A stretch of DNA of 64,000 nt from Streptomyces sp. R302 (GCF_012927245.1 NZ_JABBGE010000010.1:205499-269498), one strand, 5' to 3'; shown: positions 50,606 to 60,596, numbered from the stretch's first letter. Translations and numbers: made by a program. The notes: generated by a model not told the origin, from the sequence alone.

Positions 50606-50977
50606 CCATGTTCCAGGCATCGTCCTCGCCCCGATGGTGACGCTTCTCCAGGGGAGTCCCACGTGGGCGAGCGCCTGGGCCATGCCGGGGCGGCGGCGCA
50701 GGCCGTGCGCCTCGGTGAAGACGGCCTTGGCGTTGGTGTGCAGCCGCCCGAAGGGGTGCGCGGCGTCCGCCGTCGCGCACTGCCGCTCGAACTGCTTGCG
50801 GTCGTAGTCGCCCCAGCTCGCCCACGGGCGGGTAGCGGCGGCGTGGTCGCGGGCCAGGATCCGGCAGGCGGTCGCGAAGTCGACGCCGGTGTCGACCTCG
50901 GCCTGCGTGAGGGTCAGCCCGATCTCGATGATCTCGCTGACCGCCCCGGCTGGCGGGGCCGGGCGGGACGGAGGCAC
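50562..50977 (-). pseudogene. 3'-5' exonuclease (DnaQ/KapD-like) pseudogene
   Basis: The minus-strand frame preserves pieces of a DEDD exonuclease: PAGAVSEIIEIGLT, then TQAEVDTGVDFATACRILAR, ATRPWASWGDYDRKQFERQC, PFGRLHTNAKAVFTEAHGLR, RRPGMAQALAHVGLP. After that a lost base in a C-run shifts frame; the true ending continues in the next frame as KRHHRGEDDAWNMVRR. The segment between EIGL and LTQAEV (about 40 residues in intact homologues) is missing, apparently by deletion between two GLT codon runs. The N-terminal DVEATCW metal motif is also absent. It cannot be active. Confidence 0.75.
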
Positions 50978-50998
50978 CCGGATTTCCGCCGTGCCGCC

Positions 50999-51670
50999 TC
51001 AGTCCTCCCGCGGGGCCAGTACGGCGCGCAGGGCCGCCACCGCGTGGGCGCGGTGGTCGTCGAGCCACCGGAGGACGTTGGCCTTGTCGTCCTGGAGGAT
51101 GCCGTCGAGGACGGCCCGGTGTTCGTGGACGGCCTGGGCGCGGTGCGCGGGGTCGGTGTAGTACAAGGAGCGGTAGGCGTCCGTGGAGTCCCACAGGGTG
51201 GTGATCATGCGGACCAGTCGGGGCATCCCGCACCCCTCGATGAGGGCGAAGTGGAAGCGGCGGTTGGCCTCGGCCATCGCCGCCACGTCCCCCGCCTTCG
51301 CCGCGCGTTCGACCTCGCGCTGGATGCCGGCTAGGGCTTCGTGGAAGCCGTCCGGGCGCAGGGTCAGCGCCCGGTCGACCGCCTCCGTCTCCAGGAGGGC
51401 GCGGATCCGGTAGATCTCCTCAAGGTCCGTGAGGGACAGCTGGGCGACGAAGTAGCCGCGGTGGACGTGATGGACGACCAGACCCTCGGCCTCCAGGGCC
51501 TTGAGGGCCTCCCGCAGCGGGACGCGGCTGACCTGCAGTCGGGCGGCGAGGGCGTCCTGCCGTATCGGCGCGCCGGGGCGGAGCTCACCGCTGGTGATGG
51601 CACCCCGCAGCTCCTCCAGGACGAACTGCTGGGCCGTCTGGGGCCGTCGCCTCTCCACCGCTCCGCTCAT
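50999..51670 (-). CDS. GntR-family regulator, FCD subfamily (VanR-like)
   Basis: A 223-residue repressor: winged helix (FVLEELRGAITSGELRPGAP, IRQDALAARLQVSRVPLREA, LKALEAEGLVVHHVHRGYFV) and FCD effector domain (EIYRIRALLETEAVDRALTL, AEANRRFHFALIEGCGMPRL, VHEHRAVLDGILQDDKANVL) with the metal-binding Asp/His set. It adjoins the CoA-transferase gene on the same strand. The nearby caiB-gcdH promoter carries ATTGGATCCAAT, the operator known for the FCD regulator VanR, so this protein probably represses that locus. The effector is plausibly glutarate or a related dicarboxylate. Confidence 0.9.
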   Translation of the reverse strand: MSGAVERRRPQTAQQFVLEELRGAITSGELRPGAPIRQDALAARLQVSRVPLREALKALEAEGLVVHHVHRGYFVAQLSLTDLEEIYRIRALLETEAVDRALTLRPDGFHEALAGIQREVERAAKAGDVAAMAEANRRFHFALIEGCGMPRLVRMITTLWDSTDAYRSLYYTDPAHRAQAVHEHRAVLDGILQDDKANVLRWLDDHRAHAVAALRAVLAPRED

Positions 51671-51724
51671 CGATCCGACCTTTCCCTGCCGTTGCTCGTG
51701 TGACCGTCGTCATCTTGCTACGGA

Positions 51725-52927
51725 TCACAGACCCGCGTTCGAGTTGTCCACAGGCCTGATTCCGGCCACGATCTCGTCGGTGTGCTCGCCGAGCCGAGGG
51801 GGAGCGGAGCGGTACGAGGGCGGGGTGGCGCCGAACCGGACCGGGTGCGCCACCTGCCCGGGACCGGCGGCCCCCTCGGGGACGCGGGCGCCGAGCCCCA
51901 GCCGGTCGGCGAGAGCGAAGGCCCCGGCCAGGTCGTTGATCGGGCCGCAGGGCACGCCGGCCGCGGTCAGCTCCTCGAACCAGGCGTCCGCCGTACGCGA
52001 GGACAGCGTCGCGGAGAGTTCCGCCGTCAGCTCCTCGCGGTGGGCGACGCGCGCCGTGTTCGTGGCGAAGCGGTGGTCCACGGCCAGTTCCCGACGGCCG
52101 AGCCGCTCGCAGAGGGCCCGGAACTGGCGGTCGTTGCCCACGGCCAGGACCAGCGGCCGGTCCTGCGCCTCGTAGACCTCGTACGGGGTGATGCTCGGGT
52201 GCCGGTTGCCCATCGCCCGCGGCACGACACCGGCGCCGAGGTGCGCGGCGGCCTGGTTGGTGAGGGCGGAGAGCAGCGAACCGAGCAGCGACACCTCCAC
52301 CCGCTGGCCCTCCCCGGTCCGCTCCCGGTGCCGCAGCGCCGCGAGGACCCCGAAACCGGCGTGCAGCCCGGTGATGACGTCGACGAGCGCGACCCCCGCC
52401 TTCGTCCCCTGTCCGCCCGGCTCCCCGGTGACGCTCATCAGACCGCCCATCGCCTGCACGAGCAGGTCGTACCCGGGCAGCGCGGCACCGCCGTCCGCCC
52501 CGAACCCGGTCACCGAGCAGTACACGAGACCCGGATTGGTCCGGCGTACCTCCTCGAACCCCAGGCCCAGCTTCTCCATCGTGCCCGGCCGGAAGTTCTC
52601 CACCAGCACGTCGGCCCGGTCGACGATCGCCCGCGCCGCCGCCCGGCCCTCCGGGTCCGCCAGGTCGAGGGCGACCGACCGCTTGTTGCGGTTCACCCCC
52701 AGGAAGTACGTCGCCTGCCCGTCCGCGAACGGTGGACCCCACGCCCGCGTGTCGTCCCCGCTCCCCGGCCGCTCGATCTTGATCACATCGGCACCCAGGT
52801 CCGCGAGGAGCATCGTCATGTACGGCCCCGCGAGCACCCGCCCGAAGTCGGCGACGACGACGCCCGACAGAGCACCGGCCGGGGCGTCGGCCCCGGGCTC
52901 GCCCCCGGCGGGATGGTCCCTGTGCAT
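51725..52927 (-). CDS. CaiB/BaiF-family CoA transferase, probably succinyl-CoA:glutarate type
   Basis: A 400-residue class III CoA transferase: VVVADFGRVLAGPYMTMLLA, DLGADVIKIERPGSGDDTRA, LGVNRNKRSVALDLADPEGR, VLVENFRPGTMEKLGLGFEE and catalytic Asp154 in GYDLLVQAMGG. Cytoplasmic. It is divergent from a glutaryl-CoA-dehydrogenase-like gene, the arrangement seen for enzymes that activate glutarate with succinyl-CoA during lysine breakdown. ATG 52927 follows GGAGGGAG. Its promoter overlaps the GGATCC palindromes. Confidence 0.88.
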   Translation of the reverse strand: MHRDHPAGGEPGADAPAGALSGVVVADFGRVLAGPYMTMLLADLGADVIKIERPGSGDDTRAWGPPFADGQATYFLGVNRNKRSVALDLADPEGRAAARAIVDRADVLVENFRPGTMEKLGLGFEEVRRTNPGLVYCSVTGFGADGGAALPGYDLLVQAMGGLMSVTGEPGGQGTKAGVALVDVITGLHAGFGVLAALRHRERTGEGQRVEVSLLGSLLSALTNQAAAHLGAGVVPRAMGNRHPSITPYEVYEAQDRPLVLAVGNDRQFRALCERLGRRELAVDHRFATNTARVAHREELTAELSATLSSRTADAWFEELTAAGVPCGPINDLAGAFALADRLGLGARVPEGAAGPGQVAHPVRFGATPPSYRSAPPRLGEHTDEIVAGIRPVDNSNAGL

Positions 52928-52950
52928 TCCGCGCTCCCTCCGTGGCGACA

Positions 52951-53070
52951 TCGGATCCAAGCTCTCGGATCCTGGATCCAAGCTTTCGGATCCTGGATCC
53001 AGGACATTGGAGATTGGATCCAATCGGGACCGTAGGACCCGGAGATCGGATTTTCAATACTGGATCCAAA
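52951..53070. promoter_or_regulatory. Cluster of TTGGATCCAA-type palindromes in the caiB-gcdH divergent promoter
   Basis: Repeated GGATCC palindromes include two 21-bp direct units (GGATCCAAGCTYTCGGATCC), CTGGATCCAG (52993-53002), ATTGGATCCAAT (53013-53024) and GGATTTT...AAAATCC around a further GGATCCA (about 53047-53073). ATTGGATCCAAT is the published-type VanR (FCD-GntR) operator. The GntR gene is one gene away. Confidence 0.75.
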
Positions 53071-53142
53071 ATCCAATCTGCCGCTACGCTTCGGCTCGCC
53101 ACGCCGAGCACGACCCTCGTCACAGCCGCCAGGAGGCCGCCC

Positions 53143-54327
<1,185 letters not shown>

Positions 54328-54344
54328 ACCCAGTGAGGGTTCGG

Positions 54345-54372
54345 CAGGGGCGGCCCGGCCGGGCCGCCCCTG
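54345..54372. terminator. Bidirectional terminator hairpin
   Basis: CAGGGGCGGCCC and GGGCCGCCCCTG form a 12-bp perfect stem with a GGCC loop between the converging gcdH-like and FBP genes. Confidence 0.8.
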
Positions 54373-54375
54373 GGC

Positions 54376-54879
54376 TCAGCCCGCGGTCACGCGCGCGAGG
54401 AACCCGTCCAGGTTCTCCATGGCACGCGCCACCCGCTCCGGCACCGTGAGGGTCTCCTCGTGGCGCACCCCGCGCAGCTTGGGGGCGCGCTTGCCGCGCA
54501 GGTAGAGGGAGCACGCCAGGTCGGCGCAGACGTAGATGCCGACCGTGTTCCCCTCCCGGCCGCGCGCCCCGGCCAGCGGGGCCGCCAGCAGCGTCACGCC
54601 CGAGGAGGCGTGCCCGGTCAGACAGATCTGGCACATGCTCGTCTTCACCGCGCTCGTCCGGCCCGCCGCCGGCACTCGCAGGGACACCCCGAGCGGCCCG
54701 TCCTCACGGCGCACCACCAGGTGCGCCCGGAGCGGCGCGCCCGGGTCCACCCACCCCAGGAAGTCCAGGTGCTCCCAGGGCGTCTCGGCGAAGTCCAGCG
54801 GCAGCTTCAGCCGCGCGGCGTCACCCTTCGTCGCGTTCACGAACGACGAACGGATCTCTTTCTCAGTCAACGGTTCCAC
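54376..54879 (-). CDS. FBP-domain (FusB/FusC-type, EF-G-binding) zinc-finger protein
   Basis: 167 residues. N-terminal helical part (TEKEIRSSFVNATKGDAARL) and a treble-clef zinc finger with Cys83, Cys86, Cys118 and Cys123 (MCQICLTGHASSGVTLLAAP ... VCADLACSLYLRG). This is the FBP family related to FusB, which binds elongation factor G and rescues stalled ribosomes or gives fusidic-acid resistance. The Streptomyces role is unproved. GTG 54879 is used; the first ATG is far inside. A second GGATCC-palindrome cluster lies directly upstream, hinting at control by the FCD GntR protein. Confidence 0.85.
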   Translation of the reverse strand: MEPLTEKEIRSSFVNATKGDAARLKLPLDFAETPWEHLDFLGWVDPGAPLRAHLVVRREDGPLGVSLRVPAAGRTSAVKTSMCQICLTGHASSGVTLLAAPLAGARGREGNTVGIYVCADLACSLYLRGKRAPKLRGVRHEETLTVPERVARAMENLDGFLARVTAG

Positions 54880-54916
54880 TCGTTGGACCGTACACGGATA
54901 CCCGTCGGGCCGGCAT

Positions 54917-54989
54917 CTGGATATTGGGTGCTGGATCTTGGATCTCGGCTATCGGATCCAAATGGTGGATCCAGAATTTTGGATCCACC
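54917..54989. promoter_or_regulatory. Second GGATCC palindrome cluster, upstream of the FBP gene
   Basis: GGATCT/GGATCC units recur (54932-54960). The segment closes with GGTGGATCC (54964-54972), 8 bp, then GGATCCACC (54981-54989), a perfect inverted repeat. It resembles the caiB-gcdH cluster 1.9 kb away. It could be an operator for the FBP gene, or its last hairpin could end transcription of the 54992 gene. Confidence 0.6.
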
Positions 54990-54991
54990 GC

Positions 54992-56482
54992 TCAGGCCAC
55001 CCATTCCGGCAGCCTGCCGAACCGGCCCTCCGGCGGCGAGGCCGAGGAGGCCGAGGAGGCCGACGAGGCAGTGGAGGCCGAGGACGACGACGGCCCGTCG
55101 GTCCCGTCCGTCGTCGTGGCGGTGCCACCCGTGGTCGTGGTGGTCGTGGTGGTCGAGGTCGCCGTGTCGTCCGTCGTACCGCCGTTCGGAGAGGTGTCGG
55201 GACTGTCGGACGGCGAGTCCGAGGGGGAATCCGACGGCGTCTCGGACGACGGCGACGTGGTGTCGGTCGAAGGGGCGGGCGTCGACGGGGTGGGCGTCGT
55301 CTGCGTCGGCGAGAGCGTCGACGGGCACGGCGACGGCGTCACGCCGTCCTGCGGCGTCGGCGTCTCGTCGCCGGTCACCGTCACGCACGGCGTCGGCGAG
55401 GTCGGCGACGTGGACGACGTCGACGGAGACGGGGAGGTGGTCGTCGGCGTGGGCTTGGGCGGCGGCGGGGTCGGCTTGTCGTGCCGCCCGGTGTCGCCGT
55501 GCTTCCGCGCGAACCAGGAGTCCCGCTCGGGGTCGTACACCACGAACACGTTCACCACCGTCACCGACGGCGCCACGACCACGACCTGCGAGGAGTTGTA
55601 CCCCTGCCACGGCGTGCCGGTCGTCTTCGGCCGCTGCTGGGCCACCGGCTCGGTCAGCGGGTTCCCGCAGGCGCAGCGCACCCTCGGCACGCCCCGGCTG
55701 TCGACGAGGACCGCGGTCCCCGCCTGGAGGACCGCCTGGTACGTGGTGGCGGCGCCGTCCTTGTAGCCGTGGTTCGTCACCCGGGTGTCCACCCGGAGCT
55801 GGAGCGGCGTCAGGGAACGCAGGTAGCCGGGGACCTCGTTCGCCTGGAGCCCGAGCACCGAGGCGAAGGCCGTGTTCTTGTCGGGCTCCGCGGCCAGATA
55901 GCGCACCTGCTGCTCCACGTTGCAGCTCGCCACCTTCTGCGTACCGCCGTACAGGCCGGCCGTGGAGCCCGAGACCTGCGGGGTGGCGCTCTCCGCCGTG
56001 CCGGTACGCGGGGGCAGCGAGGCCGCGCCGGACGAACTGTCCGTGCGGGCGGTCGAGGCGGTGAACGGGTCGGGGCCGGAGGCGGAGGTGTTCTGCAGGA
56101 AGACCTCCCCGCCGCCGGAGCCGGCCGTGTCGCCCTTGTCGTCCGACCGGCCGACGAGCAGCACGGTCAGCGCGGCGGCCGCGACGACGACGGCCGTCAG
56201 CGAGGCGACCTTCGGCACGGACCGCCACCACGGCGTACCCCCGCCGCCCTTCCCACCACCCGGCTCGGCGCCACCCCCGCCCCCACCGCCTGCACCCCCG
56301 CCGCCACCGCCACCGCCCCCGCCGCCACCGGAGCCGTCGCCGGGCGGTGCGGGCGGGGCCGGGGGACCGGCGACGCCGGGGCGGGTGGCCGCGCCGGAGA
56401 GCGGCCCCGAGGGCGGGCCCGTGGGCGGACCGGAGGGAGGGGCCGACGGAGGGCCGGACGGCGGCGGCGGTTGGGAAGTCAC
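54992..56482 (-). CDS. Membrane protein with Gly/Pro-rich N-terminus and Thr/Ser/Pro-rich tail (DUF6777-like)
   Basis: 496 residues. A Pro/Gly-rich cytoplasmic head (poly-Gly runs GGGGGGGGGGGG), one membrane helix (VASLTAVVVAAAALTVLLVG), an extracellular domain (GGEVFLQNTSASGPDPFTAS, VASCNVEQQVRYLAAEPDKN, VPRVRCACGNPLTEPV) and a 150-residue Thr/Ser/Pro tail likely to be glycosylated. The EVFL...PDPF signature fits, from memory, the actinobacterial DUF6777 family. GTG 56482 follows AAGGGA. Function unknown; probably a wall-spanning surface protein. Confidence 0.75.
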   Translation of the reverse strand: MTSQPPPPSGPPSAPPSGPPTGPPSGPLSGAATRPGVAGPPAPPAPPGDGSGGGGGGGGGGGGAGGGGGGGAEPGGGKGGGGTPWWRSVPKVASLTAVVVAAAALTVLLVGRSDDKGDTAGSGGGEVFLQNTSASGPDPFTASTARTDSSSGAASLPPRTGTAESATPQVSGSTAGLYGGTQKVASCNVEQQVRYLAAEPDKNTAFASVLGLQANEVPGYLRSLTPLQLRVDTRVTNHGYKDGAATTYQAVLQAGTAVLVDSRGVPRVRCACGNPLTEPVAQQRPKTTGTPWQGYNSSQVVVVAPSVTVVNVFVVYDPERDSWFARKHGDTGRHDKPTPPPPKPTPTTTSPSPSTSSTSPTSPTPCVTVTGDETPTPQDGVTPSPCPSTLSPTQTTPTPSTPAPSTDTTSPSSETPSDSPSDSPSDSPDTSPNGGTTDDTATSTTTTTTTTGGTATTTDGTDGPSSSSASTASSASSASSASPPEGRFGRLPEWVA

Positions 56483-56632
56483 GTTTTTCCCTTTCTTCCG
56501 TTCGGCGCCATTCTGAGCGCCGAGCACCCACTCCGCACCCGCACCCGTGCCGGACCGCGGACCCGGACCGTCCCGCGCGAACCTGCGGGCACGGCCTCTG
56601 GTCGCCGCCGCGGGCCCGTGCTACGAAGGGGC

Positions 56633-58210
56633 ATGCGCGCAGCTCAGGAGTTCTCCCGGGACGTGTACGACGCCGTGGTCGTCGGCGGTGGCCACAACGG
56701 CCTCGTCGCCGCCGCCTATCTCGCCCGCGCGGGCCGCTCCGTCCTCGTCCTGGAGCGGCTCGGGCGCACGGGCGGCGCGGCGATCTCCACCCGCCCGTTC
56801 GCCGGGGTCGACGCCCGCCTCTCCCGCTACTCCTACCTGGTGTCCCTGCTGCCCGACACCATCGTCCGCGAGCTCGGGCTGCGCTTCGCCGTACGGAAGC
56901 GGACGGTCTCCTCGTACACGCCGGTGGTGCGCGGCGGGCGGCCCACCGGGCTGCTGGTCGGCGGGGACCGTACCCGCGACTCCTTCTCGGCCCTGACGGG
57001 TTCGGAGCGCGAGTACGAGGCGTGGGAGGCGTTCTACGGCCGGATCCGACGGGCGGCCGGGCGGATCTTCCCCACGCTGACCGGACCGCTGCCGACCCGG
57101 GCCGAACTACGGGCGGCGGTCGACGACGACGCCACCTGGCGGATGCTGTTCGAGGAGCCGATCGGCGCCGCGATCGAGGAGCACTTCGCCGACGACCTGG
57201 TCCGCGGGGTCGTCCTGACCGACGCCCTCATCGGCACCTTCGCCGGCGCCCACGATCCGTCGCTGGCGCAGAACCGCTGCTTCCTCTACCACGTCATCGG
57301 CGGCGGCACCGGCGACTGGGACGTCCCCGTCGGCGGCATGGGCGCCCTGACCGACGCGCTCGTCGACGCGGCCCGCAGCGCGGGCGCGGAGCTCGTCACC
57401 GGCCATGAGGCGATCCGGATCGACACGGACGGCGAGACGGCGGAGGTCGCCTTCCGCACCCGGGACGGCGAGGGGACGGTCGCCGCCCGCCAGGTGCTCG
57501 TGAACGCCTCGCCGCAGGCCCTCGCCGGCCTCCTCGGCGAGGCGCCGCCCGCCCCGGCGGAAGGCGCCCAGCTCAAGGTCAACATGCTGCTGCGCCGCCT
57601 GCCGCGGCTGCGCGACCGCACGGTCGACCCGCTCCAGGCCTTCGCCGGGACCTTCCACATCGCCGAGGGCTACGGCCAGCTGGAGGCCGCCTACGCCCAG
57701 GCCGCGGCCGGCCGGCTGCCCGAGGCGCCGCCCTCCGAGATCTACTGCCACTCCCTGACCGACCCGTCGGTCCTCGGCCCCGCGCTCGCCGACCGGGGCT
57801 ACCAGACCCTGACCCTCTTCGGCCTCCACACCCCCGCCCGGCTCTTCCCCGCCGACGCAGCCACCGACACCGCCCACGACGCCACCCGCGACGCCCTCCT
57901 CAAGGCCACCCTCGCCGAACTCGACGCCCACCTGGACGAGCCGATCGCCGACTGCCTCGCCGTCGACGAGGACGGGAGGCCCTGCATCGAGGCCAAGACC
58001 CCGAGGGACCTGGAGCGCGACCTCCGCCTCCCGGGCGGCCACATCTTCCACCGCGACCTGTCCTTCCCGTACGCGGACGGCACGACGGGACGCTGGGGCG
58101 TGGAGACCGCCCACCCGAACGTGCTGCTGTGCGGCGCGGGCGCGGTACGCGGCGGCGGAGTGAGCGGCATCCCCGGCCACAACGCGGCGATGGCGGCGCT
58201 GGGCCGCTGA
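56633..58210 (+). CDS. Phytoene-desaturase-like FAD-dependent oxidoreductase
   Basis: A 525-residue flavoenzyme of the CrtI/amine-oxidase-like superfamily. The N-terminal dinucleotide motif is VVVGGGHNGLVAAAYLARAG (FAD) with VLERLGRTGGAAIS. The central part has VIGGGTGDWDVPVGGMGALT and the C-terminal FAD signature is NVLLCGAGAVRGGGVSGIPG. Members outside carotenoid clusters (FAD-dependent pyridine nucleotide-disulphide type, PYROXD2-like) have no settled substrate. No carotenoid genes are nearby. ATG 56633 follows GAAGGGG. Monocistronic. Confidence 0.87.
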   Translation: MRAAQEFSRDVYDAVVVGGGHNGLVAAAYLARAGRSVLVLERLGRTGGAAISTRPFAGVDARLSRYSYLVSLLPDTIVRELGLRFAVRKRTVSSYTPVVRGGRPTGLLVGGDRTRDSFSALTGSEREYEAWEAFYGRIRRAAGRIFPTLTGPLPTRAELRAAVDDDATWRMLFEEPIGAAIEEHFADDLVRGVVLTDALIGTFAGAHDPSLAQNRCFLYHVIGGGTGDWDVPVGGMGALTDALVDAARSAGAELVTGHEAIRIDTDGETAEVAFRTRDGEGTVAARQVLVNASPQALAGLLGEAPPAPAEGAQLKVNMLLRRLPRLRDRTVDPLQAFAGTFHIAEGYGQLEAAYAQAAAGRLPEAPPSEIYCHSLTDPSVLGPALADRGYQTLTLFGLHTPARLFPADAATDTAHDATRDALLKATLAELDAHLDEPIADCLAVDEDGRPCIEAKTPRDLERDLRLPGGHIFHRDLSFPYADGTTGRWGVETAHPNVLLCGAGAVRGGGVSGIPGHNAAMAALGR

Positions 58211-58371
58211 CGGGCCGTGCCGAACGGCGCCACGTTGCCGGAGGCCGGTACCCACGGGGGCGCCAGGCTGCTGGAGCCGTACATGCCAGGTGATCGCCGT
58301 TCCGTGGCTCAATATGGTCGGTCCGGGACCGCGGGAGGCGGGCCCGGGCGTCGCTAGGGAGGGCGACACGG

Positions 58372-59175
58372 ATGGCGACGAACACCACGGAGAACACGGG
58401 ATTCCCGGAGACGAACCGGCGCAGGATCGCCCGGGGCCATCGTGGGTGGGGACTGCTCTGCGTACTGCTCGGGCTACTGGCCCTGGGCGGCGCGGTGGGC
58501 CTCGGCGCGATGCTTCCCGAACGGATCGACGCCGAACGGGCCTACCTCGACGCCGTGCCCTGCGCGGCCGGGGAGCGGGCGACGGCCGCCGACGCGGACT
58601 GTCTGCGCACGGTACGGGGCACGGTGGAGTCCGTCGAGAAGGTGACCTCCGGGAAGGCCCGGTTCCTGCGGGTGAGCCTGCGTCCCCCGGTGGCGGCCCC
58701 GCTGGACCGGCCGCTGGAGCTGAGCACGAGGGGCGAGCTGTCGGAGGTCCTCGGGCCCGGGGACGAGGTGACGGTCACCCTCTGGCGGGACCTGCGCGTC
58801 TCCGCCCACCATGCCGGCCGCAGCGAGGACGTCGACGCGCGGCCGGACAGCGAGGTGGGGCCCCTCGTCGGGCTCGCCGCCGCCTGCGCCTGGCTGGCCG
58901 CGGTCGCCTTCACCGGCGCGTACGGCGGTGAGCGGCGCGCCCGCGGTATCGCGAGCGGCCGGCCCGTGCAGGCGAAGGTCGGCTTCGGCTTCGCGAAGCT
59001 CGGCGGCATCCTGGGCGTCCCGTTCCTCCTGGGCATCGTCGTCGGGAAGATCTGGGACGGCTGGACGACGGTCCTCGTCACGGCGGGCGTCACGGCGCTG
59101 ATCGCCGTCCAGGCCACGGTCTTCGCCCTCCGGGTCGACCGCCCGCAGACCCGGAGGCGGGGCCGCGTCACATGA
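58372..59175 (+). CDS. Polytopic membrane protein of unknown function
   Basis: 267 residues. Four membrane helices: GLLCVLLGLLALGGAVGLGA, then an extracytoplasmic domain of about 100 residues (DAVPCAAGERATAADADCLR, VSLRPPVAAPLDRPLELSTR) with two cysteines, then VGLAAACAWLAAVAFTGAYG, LGVPFLLGIVVGKI and VLVTAGVTALIAVQATVFAL. It resembles a common family of uncharacterised Streptomyces membrane proteins. The gene converges on the ABC ATPase gene and overlaps it by 8 bp, so there is no room for a terminator between them. Confidence 0.75.
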   Translation: MATNTTENTGFPETNRRRIARGHRGWGLLCVLLGLLALGGAVGLGAMLPERIDAERAYLDAVPCAAGERATAADADCLRTVRGTVESVEKVTSGKARFLRVSLRPPVAAPLDRPLELSTRGELSEVLGPGDEVTVTLWRDLRVSAHHAGRSEDVDARPDSEVGPLVGLAAACAWLAAVAFTGAYGGERRARGIASGRPVQAKVGFGFAKLGGILGVPFLLGIVVGKIWDGWTTVLVTAGVTALIAVQATVFALRVDRPQTRRRGRVT

Positions 59176-59962
59176 TCGACCGCAGGAAGGCCCGCGTCCG
59201 CTCGTGCTCCGGCGCGTCGAACAGGCCCTCCGGCGGGCCCGACTCGACGACGTGACCGCCGTCGAACATCAGGACGCGGTCCGAGATGTCGCGGGCGAAG
59301 CCCATCTCGTGCGTGACGCAGAGCATGGTGATGTCGGTGCTGTCGGCGACGTCCCGCAGGACGTCCAGGACCTCCGCCACCAGCTCGGGGTCGAGGGCCG
59401 AGGTCACCTCGTCCAGCAACAGCAGCTCCGGGCGCATCGCGAGCGCGCGGGCGATGGCGACGCGCTGCTGCTGGCCGCCGGAGAGCCTGGTCGGGTGGGC
59501 GTCCTCCTTGTCGGCGAGGCCGACGAGGCCGAGGAGGTCCCGGGCGCGGGCGGCGGCCTCGTCGCCGTCGAGACCCAGGACGTGCCGGGGCGCCTCCATG
59601 ACGTTCGCCAGGACGCTCATGTGCGGGAAGAGGTTGAACTGCTGGAACACCATGCCGATGCGGCGGCGGCGCGGGGCGAGGTAGCGCTCGTCCGCCGGGA
59701 CGAGCGCGCCACCGGGGCCGGACGGCATGTGCGAGAACGGTTCGCCGTCGACGTGGACGACGCCTTCCGTGACCCGTTCCAGCGTCATCAGCAGCCGCAG
59801 GATGGTCGTCTTCCCCGAGCCGCTCGGGCCGATCAGGGTCACCCGCTCGCCGGGCGCGACCGTCAGGTCCAGTCCGTCGAGGACCGTGACGTCCCCGAAT
59901 CGCTTCGTCACCCGGTCGAACCGGACCTTCTCCGCTCCGGCGGGAGCGTACTCACGGGGCAA
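59168..59962 (-). CDS. ehuA: Ectoine/hydroxyectoine ABC transporter ATP-binding protein
   Basis: A 264-residue polar-amino-acid-type ABC ATPase: Walker A VTLIGPSGSGKTTILRLLMT, Q loop IGMVFQQFNLFPHM, signature RLSGGQQQRVAIARALAMRP, Walker B LLLLDEVTSALDPELV and switch His CVTHEMGFARDI. TTG 59962 is the likely start, with GGAGG 6 bp upstream; it overlaps the permease stop. It is the last gene of the ehuBCDA run directly downstream of the ectoine genes, so it should power ectoine/hydroxyectoine import. Substrate is by context. Confidence 0.87.
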   Translation of the reverse strand: MPREYAPAGAEKVRFDRVTKRFGDVTVLDGLDLTVAPGERVTLIGPSGSGKTTILRLLMTLERVTEGVVHVDGEPFSHMPSGPGGALVPADERYLAPRRRRIGMVFQQFNLFPHMSVLANVMEAPRHVLGLDGDEAAARARDLLGLVGLADKEDAHPTRLSGGQQQRVAIARALAMRPELLLLDEVTSALDPELVAEVLDVLRDVADSTDITMLCVTHEMGFARDISDRVLMFDGGHVVESGPPEGLFDAPEHERTRAFLRSIM

Positions 59963-60596
59963 GGCGGGCCTCCAGTCGGCGCACGAGCAGGGACGTCGGC
60001 CAGCTCGCCAGCAGGAAGACGGCGGCGGCCAGGGTGAAGCTCTCCAGATAGGCGAAGTGGGTGCTGCCGAAGGTGCTCGCCTCGTGCACCATCTCGTTCA
60101 CCGTGATGACCGACAGGAACGGCGTCTCCTTGAACATGGAGACCGCGTAGTTGCCGAGCGCCGGAAGCACCTTCCGTACGGCCTGAGGCAGCACCACCGC
60201 CCGCCACACCCGCCGGCGCGGCAGCGACAGCGCCGTACAGGCCTCCCACTGCCCCTTCGGTACGGCGTCGATGCCGGCGCGGTACACCTCGGACAGGTAC
60301 GTGGCGTAATGCAGGCCCAGGACCAGGACGCCCAGCGTGAGCGGGTCCAGGCCAGGCACCAGCACCCAGGCCGCGAAGAGCTGCACCATCACCGGCGTCG
60401 AGCGCACGAACGCGGCCGGCGCGCCCACGGCGAGGGCGAGCCACCGGCCGCCCGAGCGCTGGAGCAGCGCGATGGCGAGCCCGGCGACGACCGCGACGGC
60501 GAAGCCGAGCACGGTCGCCAGCAGGGTGACCCCGAAACCGGACAGGACGACGGGCAGCGCTGCCCGCGCCGCCTCCATGTCCCACATGCCTCCCAT
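59952..60596 (-). CDS. ehuD: Ectoine/hydroxyectoine ABC transporter permease
   Basis: A 214-residue permease of the HisMQ/GltK type. Five membrane helices, with GFGVTLLATVLGFAVAVVAG, the EAA-loop region YRAGIDAVPKGQWEACTALS, LPRRRVWRAVVLPQAVRKVL, and PFLSVITVNEMVHEA. The ATG overlaps the EhuC stop. It pairs with EhuC as the membrane channel. Confidence 0.87.
   Translation of the reverse strand: MGGMWDMEAARAALPVVLSGFGVTLLATVLGFAVAVVAGLAIALLQRSGGRWLALAVGAPAAFVRSTPVMVQLFAAWVLVPGLDPLTLGVLVLGLHYATYLSEVYRAGIDAVPKGQWEACTALSLPRRRVWRAVVLPQAVRKVLPALGNYAVSMFKETPFLSVITVNEMVHEASTFGSTHFAYLESFTLAAAVFLLASWPTSLLVRRLEARLAP

Noticed and set aside
54924..55766. Plus-strand open frame rich in Val/Asp/Gly repeats
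   Set aside because: It mirrors the Thr/Ser/Pro-rich tail of the minus-strand membrane protein at 54992-56482, which has a start, a ribosome site and a membrane helix.
56633..58210. Possible carotenoid cluster because of the phytoene-desaturase-like gene
   Set aside because: No crtB, crtE or cyclase genes accompany it, and the protein belongs to a broad flavoenzyme superfamily.
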